Assembly (NCBI RefSeq): GCF_900747795.2
Contig: NC_041394.2
Location: forward strand, 341,892,415-341,956,414
Source: Erpetoichthys calabaricus
Lineage: Eukaryota; Chordata; Cladistia; Polypteriformes; Polypteridae
Direction of reading: 5' to 3'
Length of the DNA stretch: 64,000 nucleotides
Within the stretch, counting starts at the first letter, position 1. Every line of letters begins with the position of its first letter. Position numbers and translations under genes: made by a program. Below are positions 23,960-37,189 of the stretch, piece after piece. Below the pieces are notes generated by a model. The model was not told where the DNA came from. It was given only the letters and a program-made list of their open reading frames with translations, and ran no database searches.

Positions 23960-25530
23960 CCTGCAGCTTTGTTGATCTCCATCTGCGCTCCAGTTTTCAG
24001 CTTCAGTCACATCTCACGCATTACAATTTATGTAAGAAATTCCAGTCTGGTTTTCGCAATGGTCATAGTGGCACTAACACGTGTTGTAAATGACATTCTG
24101 ATATCCTCTGATGAAGGAAACTCCACTGTAATTGTGTTGTTAGACTTGAGCGCAGCATTTGACACCATTGACCATTCTATTTTACTGCAGAGGCTAGAAA
24201 ATGATGTTGGGCTTACAGGCACTGTGCTCGCTTGGTTTAGTTCTTATTTATTAAATTGATTCCAGAATGTACAGAAATGTGCTGACAGTACTCCATCATT
24301 ATACACAGAAGTGAGATATGGTGTCCCGTAGGGCTCAGTACTGGGACCTTTACTATTTTCACTTTACATGCTTCCACTAGGATCTGTCATTAGGAAACAT
24401 CATGTTAATTTTCACTCGTATGCAGATGACACCCAGTTATACCTTTCATTTAGATCAAATCCAAAATGCTGTTCCAAGAATTATTACAAGAACAAGAATA
24501 TTTGAACAAATAACTCCAGTTTTTAAATCCTTACACTGGCTCCCGGTTAAGTTTAGAGCAGATTTCAAAATCCTCCTTTTAACATATAAAGCATTAAATG
24601 GCCAAGGTCCAGCTTACTTGTCTGAACTTATCATGACTTACAAACAGAGCGCACATTAAGATCTCAAGATGCCGGTCTGCTTAGAATTCCAAGAATTATT
24701 AAAATAACAGTGGGAGGTTGAGCTCTTAGTTACAGGGCCCCTAAACTGTGGACTGGTCTGCCTGCTTCTATAAAAGATGCCCCTTCTGTCTCAGCTTTCA
24801 AATCCCGGCTGAAGAGTCACTACTTCAGTTAAGCATATCCTGACTAGAGCTGCTGATTAACTATACAGACTGCATCTCTGTTGTTAGTCATTAGCACTAA
24901 AACATAAGTAACATGAAAGTTATAATTTGTTACTAACTCTCACCTATTCTGTTTCTCTTCTCTGTACTCAAACGTGGCACTTGGTGCTACGGCCCACCTG
25001 CCAAGTTGTTTTGCCTGACTAAGGTAAAGTCATCCCTGATGGAGGATCGCAGGAATCATTGGATAGATGGTGACTTTCATCAGATTGGCAGGCCCAGCGC
25101 TGTCTCAGCTGTGGAATGGCCAAATAGAGGAGGCAGCTTGATGGCTGAGGTCTCCAGGACTCTTAACAAATCCAAATCATATTAAGTGATATCATCTACT
25201 GTTAAATTCTGCTCCATACTTGTAAAATTTTTATTTTTATACTGTATTGAGGATTACTTCTGTTCTGTGTATTGTATTGTTCTTTTTGACGCCCACTGCA
25301 TGCCCAGCCTACCTGGAAAGGGGTCTCTTTTTGAAATGCCTTTCCCAAGGTTTCTTCCATTTCTTTTTCCCTACAAGGGTTTTTTTTTGGGAGTTTTTCC
25401 TTGTCTTCTTAGAGAGTCAAGGCTGGGGGGCTGTCAAGAGGCAGGGCCTGTTAAAGCCCGTTGCGGCACTTCTTGTGTGATTTTGGGCTATGCAAAAATA
25501 AACTGTATTGTATTGTATTACAATAAGTGA
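23960..25530 (+). mobile_element. L2-clade LINE, plus strand, internally deleted
   Basis: Reads LTRVVNDILISSDEG, LLDLSAAFDTIDHSILL, AWFSSYLLN, then [11 protein letters not shown] near 24430. It jumps directly to the C-terminal [11 protein letters not shown]-like and LHWLPVKFRADFKILLL segments, so about 0.5 kb of the RT thumb region is missing compared with the minus-strand copy. The 3' UTR runs to 25500 and ends in a TGTATTGTATT repeat, the L2-style tail. The frame is broken several times. Confidence 0.85.
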
Positions 25531-25752
25531 CTGCAGCCTTGTGAGATTTAATGAAGAGATTAAGAAATGGGACTTCTGAACAAAAAATTCACCTAAAACG
25601 AAGCAGAAAACTGCCACTTAAGCCATAGCTGCTAAAGCACTAATAAAATATTCAAAATAAGACATGAGTTTGAAATTCAAGCTTGCAGCACTGAGCTTGT
25701 TAAAAAAAAAAAACTCTTAGGATACGAACAGACAGATATTCCAGAAAAAAAC

Positions 25753-25758
25753 TTTATT
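25753..25758 (-). terminator. Polyadenylation signal (AATAAA) of the cathepsin gene
   Basis: tttatt on the plus strand, read as AATAAA on the minus strand, about 400 bp downstream of the cathepsin stop codon. It is the closest canonical signal I noticed, giving a 3' UTR of roughly 0.4 kb. Inferred from position. Confidence 0.5.
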
Positions 25759-26158
25759 TAAATTCACAGTTTCATTCATTTGGCTTGTCATGAAGAATAA
25801 GTACAGTTATAAATGATATCAGCTCAGATTTATGACTTATTTAGCAATTAATTCCTACAAAAGCTGGTAAACTTTTCCAGCTCCCACATCTGACACAGTA
25901 TTACAAAGTAGTTGGTTCCCCCTACACAAATTTCGTCTCAACTCTAATTAGCCATCGTTATGATTGACTTTCTCTTTAACCCTCCATGACAGTGTGTGTG
26001 TTTATCAGCTTGTTTTCATTTTTTACTCCCATTAGTGCCGGTCACATTCCACCACGTCCCACACCCCAGATTCTTAATTCTACACAACTCCAATGATGAG
26101 AGTCCGGCTTACAACTGCACTCAAATCAGAGGAACACAAAGGGAGCCAGTCACATATC

Positions 26159-29100
26159 TCAGACAAAAGGGACAGCACCATACTGGCTGATTCCACAAGC
26201 GTTGTTCTTGTCCTTGGCCAGCATCAGGTAGCCATTGATGCCCCACATGGTGCCCCAGCTGAAAGAAAAAATAAAAGACAAAGTTAGACAGAAAGTCTGG
26301 AGCAGGCTGAGTGTTTGGTTTAGCACTTATTACTGGAATTATAAGGAAGAGGAAGATATTTTCATCAGTTTTTTAGGGAAATATGAATAATAACATTAAG
26401 TAGTACTTTGCAGGCTTAATTTGTAATTTGTATGCTGCACTTGATGTTTTGTGGAACTGGAGGAGATACAAGGTGCTATAAAGTGGTTAGGATTGGAATT
26501 CTGATCACTAGTTGACTGATATGTTTTAGTGTGGGCAACTTTCTATACCTCAATTTATTAGAATACGACAAGCGTATTTCTCCTTCTCTTTAAATTCTTT
26601 GATTTCATAAATCACTTAACAATGAATTAGGCAGAGATCAACTAAGAATATGTTTAATAGACAATTCCACATATGTAAATTTAGTGTCAATCTCAATAAC
26701 CTTATCAAGCTAGAAGCACTAAGTGATCAGAAGATCCAACATACAATATCCCCTTACACAGTATATGCTGTATATACGAAGACATCAAAAACATCTAACA
26801 ACTTCATGAAGCTCAGCTTGTGGAGAACCGCTTCAGCTGTACAAGGCTCAAGGCTATAAGGCAGTGCTCAACAAAGCTGCTTTATGTCTTTTGAGGTTAC
26901 ATCTCTGAAGCTGTGGACTTGAATATGTCAGATATTCAAATTATCAACAACTAATGCATAGCCTACACTTGTGTTACACACTAAAGATCTATATGGGACT
27001 CTTGTGAAGAGCCGGATTTGTGTCTCCAGCTATACGATAATTCCATTTTCCAGGAGCCTTTACCTGTTTTTGATAATCCAGTAATTGTTGCTTCCTTGGT
27101 ATCCATAGCCAACTGCCAGTACGGCATGACTTAGGTTGTATATGGAGCATTTGGGATCATTGTAGATTCCTGAGTGAAATAGAGACAGAGAAAATCACAC
27201 ATGAAGGATAGAAATCGTGTCATGTCTCCTGTGCACCTTATTTTCCAGAACTCTCAACACAAATATTATGAGCAGAGAATTTCAAGTGGAGGTTAGGTTG
27301 TTCTAAATTTTGTCCTTCCTTGGGAGAAACTCAAGTCTTTCCTTTTGTAAGCTGGAAGGAGTTAATTCCAGGTCAGAAGAATAATGTAAGGGTGTATAGA
27401 AAGTCCATACTTTACTTTAACCTGTAGTCATTACACAGTAACAAGTACACAAAGTACACACCCCTAGATATATCCCACTGGAAGCACATTATTCTTCTTG
27501 AAAGGGCTCCTTCATCCTCAAGTTCTACACAAAATGGTATATTTACTGATGCCTAACTCTTGGTAAATACCCCTTGTTGGAACCTCATCTTCACCAGCTC
27601 CAAAAAAACTTTCACAGGTTCCTTTCTCACATTCCTTTTTTGACCAGATGTTTGCCCTGCTTGGCACACCAGTATTAGCACAAAGATCACAATACGGCCA
27701 CAAGACGTCCATTGCACATTTATAACTGGGACACTTAAGGTCATCCTTAACTCTAAGGAGTGTGTCCAGCTCTGTCCTGACATCAAGTTATTACCTTTTG
27801 AAAGCTGTAACTGAAGAGTGTGACTTACCAGACAGGTAGAACTGGAAGCTAATCTGAGTGGCATCAATGACCACTGAGATTGGCCCAATGGTTGCCAGGG
27901 CATCTGCCAAAGCCTGCTCATTGCCAATTGGGAGGTACTTGTAATTTGACACAGTGGCGACAACCTTGCTGCTGTTGAAACGACAGGACCCAACCTGCAG
28001 AGATAAAAATGGGCTGAGAAGAGTGGGAGGAATTGAGGAACTTAGGATTTTACCATCACTCAGTAAGCTAAAGAGCTGCAATCATCTAGTGCGACGTTTT
28101 AAGGCTGAAGAACACATTTGATTGAAATGTTAATGTTGTGAAACAAGACACATTTTCTGATGCAAGATTACCTACAGCATATTAGAGTGCATCTTGTTCT
28201 TCTGCTTTATTTTTCTTTTGTTTCACAGGAATTTACAGTTATGTTAAGAGATGTTTCCATGACAGTGATGTTAATAGCTTCTGTCTCTCCAAGCTTAAAA
28301 CTACAATGCATGACAACATACAAAATGAACTTCAGGTCACGTCATATTGTGAATCACCGTTCTTTCATATGACACTGTAACACTTCCTGTGCTGGTTTCT
28401 CCTCAGACATTCCTTGTATATTTTGGCTAGCATCTAGATTGACCTCTCAAAAATGACTCAAGAAGTCTAGTTTTCCTTGTCACATACTTAACTTTAACTT
28501 CAATGATGAAACAATTTAATTCAGTAAATGGTTTAACAGAGTCTAACCTTTATTAACAATCTTGTGAAGTTGTGACTAGATGGGAAGAATGTGAATGAAC
28601 CAAATGCATGACTGGGTGTCACAGGGTGAGGTTAAGTCACACAGAAAAACTCATCCAGAGAGGTCCAGTAGATGGAAGAACACAAGTACGCAGGTGTAAT
28701 GGGGCTGGATATCTTATATGTGTTCTGTTAGTCGGAGTGGAAGCATACAATGCTCCCCAGGATGCCAGGCAGATGACCCAGCAGTAGCCAACTATTGGAC
28801 TTGAAACCAAAAACATTTCTGTTTCATTCTCCATCTTTCACTTACTATGGCACCCTCAGTGATTCCTTTGCCCTTTCATTTCTGAAGCTTTCTCAACTGC
28901 TGCTATAAAAATAATATTGATTGTGAAGGCAAAACACACCAAATATGATAGCTTTCCAACTCAGCTGTACATATACAGTAATTCCTCCTCCATCACGCGG
29001 GTTGCGTTCCAGAGCCACCCGCGAAATAAGAAAATCCGCGAAGTAGAAACCATATGTTTATATGGTTATTTTTATATTGTCATGCTTGGGTCACAGATTT

Positions 29101-29389
29101 GCGCAGAAACACAGGAGGTTGTACAGAGACAGGAACGTTGTCTCTTTTTCATAAGTTTAAACTGTGCTCCATGACAAGACAGAGATGACAGTTCCGTCTC
29201 ACAATTAAAAGAATGCAAACATATTTTCCTCTTCAAAGGAGTGCGTGTCAGGAGCAGAGTCTGTCAGAAAGACAGAGGAAAGCAAACAAATCAATAGGGC
29301 TGTTTGCTTTTAAGTATGCGAAGCACCGCGGCACAAAGCTGTTGAAGGCGGCAGCTCACACCCCCTCTGTCAGGAGCAGAGAGAGAGAC

Positions 29390-29422
<33 letters not shown>

Positions 29423-31906
29423 CAGAGTTTGTTTTTCAATCAAAAATCAATACGTGCCCTTCGAGCTTTTAAGTATGCGAAGCACTGTGCAGCATGTCAT
29501 TTCAGGAAGCAGCTGCACAAAAGATAGCAACGTGAAGATAATCTTTCAGCATTTTTAGACGAGCGTCCTTATCATCTAGGTGTGCAAACAGCCCCCCTGC
29601 TCAATCTCCCTACGTCAGGATCAGAGAAAGTCAGCGCAAGAGAGACAGAAAAGTAAGCCGGGTAGCTTCTCAGCCATCTGCCAATAGCGTCCCTTGTATG
29701 AAATCAACTGGGCAAACCAACTGAGGAAGCATGTACCAGAAATTAAAAGACCCATTGTCCGCAGAAATCCACGAACCAGCAAAAAATCCGCGATATATAT
29801 TTAAATATGCTTACATATAAAATCCGCGATGGAGTGAAGCCGCGAAAGGCGAAGCACGATATAGCGAGGGATTACTGTACAACTGAACCCAACTGGAAAT
29901 GCTATTCACAGTTGTCATTTTCTTTAATGCCATTATTGGTATAATGCACTTCCCTTTTGTAAATTACCTTCATTGTGGACCAGAGCTATCTGCGGAGTTT
30001 TATTTGACCCTTTTAAGGCCTCAGATTGAAGAAGAAGAACAAGAACAACAACAAGAACAAGAAGAACAACAAGAACAAGAAGCTTTCTCATGCTCAAACC
30101 ATCTCACAGAGTCCATGTGCCCAGCCTTTCCTAACATCATTAATAGGGTTACACAAGTGGATCACACTGAACATTTTTCCATCAACAGTAGTTTTCATGT
30201 TGAAGCCAGTAAGGTCATTGTGTATGCAGGTACCCTCACAAATCTGACCTACCAGAAACCGTTATTTACAGTAAAGGTCACAGTTTGACATGTAATTCTG
30301 ACTACAAAAATACATTGGAACAGATTTGATGAGAACGAACCCTTCCACTCATCCTTGTCATTTTCTGTGACCCTAACATTTCCAAGAATCACTGAAATCA
30401 GATTAAATAGCTTTCTAGGTGCCACTTCTAACAGTCTTCCATAATTGTAGAAGGTAATTACAGTTCTCTGTGAGAGGAAATCAGACTTTCCACTTCAGTA
30501 CTTACTGCCATTGTGTAAGGATAGGTTGCCTCAGCCTGAATTCCTCCACTGTTGATCACGTACTGGAAGGCCAGAGAGGGCCTCCCGCCTGAGCAGCCCT
30601 GGTTCCCCAAAGACTCTGCACAGTCGAGCAGATTCTGCTTGCTCAGTGGTATCAGCTTGCCTGTTTTATTGAAGGTTTGCCCCTCTATTGCTCCAGCAGC
30701 ACTGAATGTCCAACAGCAGCCACAATATCCCTGCGGAAACAAGAGAAGATCACTCAGCTGGGTCTATCTTGGAAAAACAATTAAACCTTTTATTAAATTC
30801 CCCTAAATTAATCTGACTTCTATGAATTCATCACCGTTCTAATAGTGGGAGGACAGGCTGCATTCATTTTCTAATGATGTCTTTCATCACTAGCTAATGC
30901 ATAGCCAGTCACACGTCAGAAGTCATATTACTATGTCCTACTGATGCTTAAATTCACCTGAATCCAACTCTTTGCCGGCAGATTCATTTACTGAAGCTCA
31001 CTGACTGTGGAAGCACTGAAGGATTATTTTTCATATTCATTCATCAGGCAAAGTCAAAAATGTCGTCATAGAAAATATTTGAATAGAGTAAAAGAAATAT
31101 GCTTCTGCTACAGTAGTATTGACATTTATAGAAACTGGTGATGTTTGAAACATTTACAGAGTTCCTGTAAACATAAAGTTGTAGGTATTGATTGATATTC
31201 ATTGTTATTTTCAGTTTATTATTGTTTGGATTTATTTTTTTAAATGTCTAATAGAACAAGAGTTACTACTAAATGGAGCTGAAAGTGTGCTAATGTTGCC
31301 CTTGTTATTTCTTTCTATCGACTGAATGAAGATGTTTGTCTTTTTGTTGCATCACCGGTTAGCTGTCCATGTTTCTTGCACCATTCTGTTCTTACTACTC
31401 CTTTCCTCTGTCCCATTTGATGACTGCTACCATTACTGCTCTTCACTTAACCATTGTTTTCTCATCAAAATAAGACATTGCATTAAAAATTCGGCATTAG
31501 ATATCAAGAATTAATTGGTGTTGGATCGACATTAAGAAACAAAAAGATCATCTCTTCTAACTCCTCTCAGATAATCCAGTCATTACATGTCATTTTGACT
31601 TGAGATCCTCTTTTTATCCATCCAGCCATCAACCAATTTTCCTGACCCACCGATAGAGGGCAGAGATGTGAGGCATGTACATTTTACCACTGATTTTGTT
31701 AACTTATTTTCCATCCATCCATTATCCAACCTGCTATATCCTAACTACAGGGTCACGGGGGTCTTCTGGAGTTAATCCCAGCTAACACAGGGCACAAGGC
31801 AGGAAACAAACCCCGGGCAGGGCGCCAGCCCACTGCAGGACACACACACATACCAAGCACACACTAGGGATTGCCAATGCACCTAACCTGCATGTTTTTG
31901 GACTCT

Positions 31907-31937
<31 letters not shown>

Positions 31938-33134
31938 ACGCAGACACAGGGAGAACATGCAAACTCCATGCAGGGAGGACCCGGAAAGCGAACCCAGGTC
32001 TCCTTACTGCGAGGCAGCAGCGCTACCACTGTGTCACCGTGCCGCCGGTTAACTTATTTTTTTCCCCCCAATTTCCAAAATTTCAATCAGTAGCACCAAG
32101 ATCATTTTTAATAACACTATCAAATAAATAATTCTGCAATATTTCTTAAAACAGTCTTTGCTTCCGAGGTTATTACTTGTAGTAATACGAGGACTGTGCC
32201 TTTGTCCTCTCCTTGGTGCCCCTTATCTGAAGGCTATTTTGCCTCATTGTTATTTCATAGCCAGCCTAAGGGTGACGATAGAAAAGAGAGCTGCCATAGA
32301 TGAGAAGATGCCAAAGACACCACACATGGTGACACATGGTGTCATCTCCTCATTGCCCCTTGTTACTTATCTGAAGGCTTTTAATTCTCATTAATATTTC
32401 ACACACAGCCCTGATAAGCCTACAAGGAAAGATGTGTGTAGAGAGCTAATTCTAGATGACAAGATGCCAAAGACACCACACATGGTGACACTTTAGGAAG
32501 AGACATTCATGAACTCACCTGGTCTTGGACGGGTGTGACGTACCCCAGTGTCCTGTAATCGATACTGGTGAGGTTCAGCTTACTGGCAGCACTCCGCAGG
32601 TCGGTGGCAGACAGTGTGCCATCCCTCACGTGCTTCACAGAATAGGAACTCAGCATACTGGCAAACTCTGAAGATGTCTGTTAGAAAAGTAAAGAGGAAA
32701 TTGAAATATGATTGAAGATATAAGTCTGGTGTCTGGCTTGGAATGCTAACTTGTAATAACAAATCTCCTTACTAGATCTCCAAACTGGTTCATTCCCAAC
32801 TTAAAGGTTGTTTTTCCTCTCTTGTACCGCAGGTTGTGGGCATTAATTTTCCTCAAGTTCTCTTCCCATATTGTTCTTTTTTGCAGCTCACTTGCCTGGA
32901 ACACAGAAATCTCTTCAGAAAAGACAAGCTGAAAGTGATGGAAATCAGAAGAGAACAAGCATCTCAGGGTCATTCAGACACCTCTAGTTCTGCTCCTCGT
33001 CTCTCCCTTACCTTCTTGTACTGTTTGCTGTGTGTCTTCTTCCAAACCTGCCACTTGAAGTCCAGACGACTGTCAATACACACGATGAGGTAAAGGCAAA
33101 GAGCCTGACACACCATAAAAAAGATGGCTTTCAT
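26159..33134 (-). CDS. Cathepsin L-like papain-family cysteine protease, intact, 7 coding exons
   Basis: Coding exons: 33134-33012, 32928-32773, 32677-32519, 30730-30506, 27994-27829, 27169-27064 and 26258-26159, all with AG/GT borders and matching phases, 344 aa in total. Residues 1-20 are a hydrophobic signal peptide. An I29 propeptide follows, with E-R-W-N-I-N pattern residues (ELQKR...NLRKINAHN) and GMNQFGD. The mature C1A domain starts near residue 130. Visible catalytic set: Gln146 (oxyanion), Cys152 (CGCCW), His291 ([12 protein letters not shown]), Asn311 (YWIIKNSW). Length fits cathepsin L (about 330 aa). This should be a secreted or lysosomal endopeptidase activated by propeptide removal. 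Oddities: Cys in place of the usual Ser in CGSCW, and Thr for Ala in CWAFS. It has three decayed neighbours. Cathepsin L versus S/K subtype is not settled; the ERFNIN-type propeptide favours the L group. Confidence 0.93.
27515..27785 (-). other. Cysteine-rich open frame in cathepsin intron 5
   Basis: An open frame of about 79 codons on the gene's own strand, with spaced cysteines ([21 protein letters not shown]). It does not match the protease and has no start-anchored context. It could be a fossil exon or retro-insert, or chance. No function is claimed. Confidence 0.25.
28976..29877. mobile_element. Tigger/pogo-like non-autonomous element in cathepsin intron 4
   Basis: TA target duplication (28974-28975, 29878-29879). 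Ends are cagtaattcctcctcc and, inverted, cagtaatccctcgctat. Sub-terminal sequence repeats the ccgcgaaataag / aaatccgcga theme at both ends, a pattern known from Tigger-type mariner elements. The 902-bp interior has no transposase. It contains two aagtatgcgaagcac copies (29309, 29470) and a GA-rich run at 29378-29428. Confidence 0.75.
30026..30081 (+). repeat. AAGAAC-type microsatellite
   Basis: Imperfect run of (AAGAAC/AACAAC) units inside cathepsin intron 4. It generates a spurious Gln/Glu-rich ORF. Confidence 0.85.
31711..32047 (-). mobile_element. GGATGG-tailed tRNA-type SINE in cathepsin intron 3
   Basis: Exact 13-bp target duplication gttaacttatttt (31698-31710, 32048-32060). Head, body and tail as at 8010-8341, in minus orientation. 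Confidence 0.92.
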
Positions 33135-33981
33135 GGTGAACTGTAGAAAGTCAGCGTCAGAAATTAAATTAACAGGTTACCTTGCGTGGTCTAAACATCA
33201 TGTCACTTTGATCAGCATTCAGTTTCTCGTTGATATAATCAATCATTCATTTATAAATCCATTTTCAGTCCCTTTAATTCCAATACAGAATAGTTGGCGA
33301 GCACACGCCATAATATAACATTGAACATGGCGCCTGAGAATACTGTAAACCGATCAACTGAAGGTGCACAGCTTTGGTTTGGAGAAGAAGACAGAGCACC
33401 AGAGAATATCTGAGTGGACATGTTGGAAATGTAGAAACTCGACACAGTCAGGAAGTGAGCAATGCAGTCAAATGTCCATTGGTAAATAAAGACATGACGA
33501 GTCTTGTATAGAAGAACATAATGTGTACAAAGAGATACACGGTAAAGGCTAATTTAATTCCGTTAGGATCTGCACCCAGCAGTCTGATGATGTGAGACAG
33601 CAGTGGGAATCACTCAAGAACTTTATATCAGTGTCACTTTACACAAATATGACATAAACACAAAATAAACCAAATAATTCAAATGAAAATAGTGCATCAA
33701 AACAGAGATAGCCGAGAATAAATTCAACATGTAATAGTGTAAAACAAGAACATATTAAGATGAATATATAAATAACCTTTAAAAAGTCAGAGGGTAACTA
33801 TAAAGATGACTTATCAAATAACTGAGTCTTTAATTTAGATTTCAATAAGTGAAGTGATCATTGCATTGTGTTGCCTCATTTCCTTGATTTTTTTAAATTA
33901 CATTTATAAAGCATGCAGTGTTTACTAGAATGAAAACAAAGAAAAGGATCTTTGTGTTTAAATTAGATTCTTACCTTCAGG

Positions 33982-34117
33982 AATCCATCCATCCATCCAT
34001 CATCCAACCTGCTAAATCCTAACTACAGGGTCACAGGGGTCTGCTGGAGCCAATCCCAGCCAACACAGGGCTCAAGGCAGGAAACAAACCCCAGGCAGAG
34101 TGCCAGCCCAGCACAGA
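33982..34117 (-). mobile_element. 5'-truncated GGATGG-tailed SINE in cathepsin intron 1
   Basis: Tail-side fragment, flanked by accttcag / actttcag-like sequence. Relic 2 has an empty site at the equivalent place (about 13515-13540), so the insertion followed the duplication. Confidence 0.8.
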
Positions 34118-34175
34118 CTTTCAGAAATATACAAGTAAAATAAAGTGTGACATGAGAGAAAGTGAGAAGCATTAC

Positions 34176-34500
34176 CTGTTAGAGTGACTCCGTCTTGGGT
34201 GATGCCGAGCAGTGTGGAGGTGGCACAGATGCAGAAGAGGCCTGACTGTGACTTGTGACTCTCGACACGTCCACAGTGACTTCTTTATACTCACGAGAAG
34301 GCGGGGGGCCCACCGTGAGCAAATAACATCAGAGGAAGACTAAATGAGGAGCTCAGGGTGGGACGTGCACTCAAGGCTATTAAGGTAAGCCCTGCTGGTG
34401 GATGAAGGGGCTTTACTGGGCTTTGAGTTTGTGTTTCAACCGCACAATGAAAACAAACCACCTGTCCTGTCAACATGAGGGTCTGCTTAGGACTCACTTA
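34176..34500 (-). promoter_or_regulatory. Promoter and non-coding exon 1 of the intact cathepsin gene
   Basis: TATAAAG at 34289-34283. The 5' UTR exon runs from about 34258 (inferred from TATA spacing) to the donor aacag/gtaatg at 34176. About 150-200 bp upstream (ttatttgctcac and a gagctcctcattta block) are conserved among this copy, relic 2 and relic 4. This conservation is the main evidence for function. Confidence 0.7.
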
Positions 34501-34799
34501 AGAGTCTGTTAAGTGCTGGGAGGTTTGGAAGTCACTAATTCAGATGAGAATCAGAACATGGCTACCAAAAAATTAAATAGTAAGGTGACAAATCCAAGGG
34601 ATTGTCTATGAGGTAATGACTTAAATTAGACACAAGGCAGGAAGGAGTTCTCTTTTTAATTCAATCTTTATACAGCAATATGAACACATCTGCATTTCTT
34701 TTGGTTAAATGTACAGTTTATCTTTGATTACAAAGTTCATCTGACATCACGGCTTCAATATAACAATTTAGTGGACATTTCTATTTGCACAGTTAACAA

Positions 34800-34945
34800 T
34801 TAATAATAATAATTCTTTGCATTTATATAACACTTTTCTCACTACTCAAAGCCCTCAGCAATTGCAGGTTAAGGGCCCAACAGAGCAGAGTCCCTATTAG
34901 CATTTACGGGATTCGAACCGGCAACCTTCCAATTGCCAGTGCATT
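34800..34945 (-). mobile_element. tRNA-derived SINE fragment (second type)
   Basis: On the minus strand it shows ggttgccggttcgaatcccg (B-box) and a tgggcccttaacctgcaatt block matching 17985-18230, then a TTATTATT-type end. The head is truncated. Confidence 0.65.
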
Positions 34946-35785
34946 AGTTCAAAAGTTCAAAAGAGCAACATACCATTTTTAATTTTTTTCCAACCTGAAA
35001 CTGAAAAGTACATTTTGTGCTCTTCTACCTGCCATTAAAGATCAGCTCCTTGCCACCACTGTTTCTATTTAATCTTAAGGAGAGATTGTGGATGTGATCG
35101 TAATATGGTGACTTTTTATTATGGGTGTTTGAGTTTCTGCTGCTAACTCACTACAGTGTGGCACATTCCATCTTTATTCATTTTCATCTTGTAAAGTAAC
35201 AAATGTTATAGATTTTAAAGGGCAGTACACACAGTGGACAATTAATTAGTTGTTTTAAAAAACTAACCTTAAAAAAATAGGGAGAATGTGTAAAACTTGT
35301 CATCCACATTTTTAACACCGACAGGTAGGAAGATACTGATACGGAAAGAGCCACCTGACATCTCCATGCATTTGGAATAATACCAAAGATTTCAAAAGTA
35401 AAAATGCTGTGCAGAATAATGAGGAACAAAAGTAAAGTAACAAGGACAGGAAGAACTCTGGTGTGCCGCCAGTCTGTCAGCATGGCACTGGAGTGGACGA
35501 TTAGCCTAACAGGAGAGGAACCTGGGATATCGGAGAAAGTCCACATGAATCAAATATCCTCGCTGACTGAGCCACAGTGCCGCACAAGAAGGGCATCATC
35601 AGCTTCTTTAGTTTGGATAAAAATTTGCTTGTGGATCTAAAAACACTTCAAACTGAAAGCAATGAAAGGCAACAGGAGACGTTTCAAACTTTATGTCAGG
35701 CAATGGTGGAAAGTATCAATTATGAATTACGAGAAAGAAAAACCCAAGGTGCTTTTATGATTTAGCCATCCTAACCTAACCTCAT

Positions 35786-35942
<157 letters not shown>

Positions 35943-36199
35943 AGAGGACATACATTTTATTCATTTTTTTTTTTTTTTATTATTGGATATGACGTCACTG
36001 CTGAAGTGAATGATCTTTTATGTCATTGCATGGCTCATGTTTAGTGTCGTAAAGTCCTTAACAGCCATACTTGAGTAACAGCAGAGACTCCATTTTCTGA
36101 AAGTGACTCAATTCATCCAAGGGTGAAATTCTCAATAGATGTTTTAAAATATCTGTTATCAAGTGTACTTTAGAACAAATACATGAAATATATTTTTAC

Positions 36200-36381
36200 A
36201 TCCAGCCATTTTTGAAAACTGCTGATCTGGAGCTGAAGCCGATCCCAGCGATTAATGTGCACAAAACAGGAACGTCTGGAATGGGTGGCAGTCCATTGCA
36301 GAGTTAAAACACACACGCAGATCAGAGGCCACTGTAGCATCACTATGTCTTTGGACAGTAGGGTGAAAGTGGAAAGTATCC
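36200..36381 (-). repeat. Degenerate SINE body
   Basis: Minus-strand traces of the GGATGG-type SINE body (tctttggacagtagggtgaa, cagtccattgcag). Old copy, ends unclear. Confidence 0.35.
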
Positions 36382-36982
<601 letters not shown>

Positions 36983-37189
36983 TAGAGCCAAAGCGGAACA
37001 CCCGGATAAAAACTCACGTGGACACAGGGAGAGCCGTTGATTTAGAACTGAATCATTTAAATTTCCTCTCACCCTGAATGTCACTGCCTTACATTTCAGT
37101 TACCTTAGTAGCTGTAATACAAAGCATACATAAAAAGTAGGTAGTATGAATTACCTTAAGTTTCTAAGAACATTTTATATAGAGGCACA

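Larger units (their letters stand above)
33130..35620 (-). repeat. Left arm of a cathepsin-promoter inverted duplication
   Basis: The reverse complement of 34260-35590 aligns with 42010-43300. Shared blocks include ccacagtgac, tccacatgaat and tctccgatatc near the far end, and ccttcctgccttgtg and tggtagccatgttctgatt in the middle. The arms face each other across about 6.4 kb of transposon-filled spacer. Confidence 0.75.

Noticed and set aside
27553-27993. 146-aa minus-strand ORF across cathepsin exon 5
   Set aside because: Wrong frame relative to the protease exon; the correct frame gives the conserved VGSCRFN segment with matching splice phases.
30026-30110. Gln/Glu-rich peptide ([10 protein letters not shown])
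   Set aside because: Encoded by an AAGAAC-type microsatellite inside an intron.
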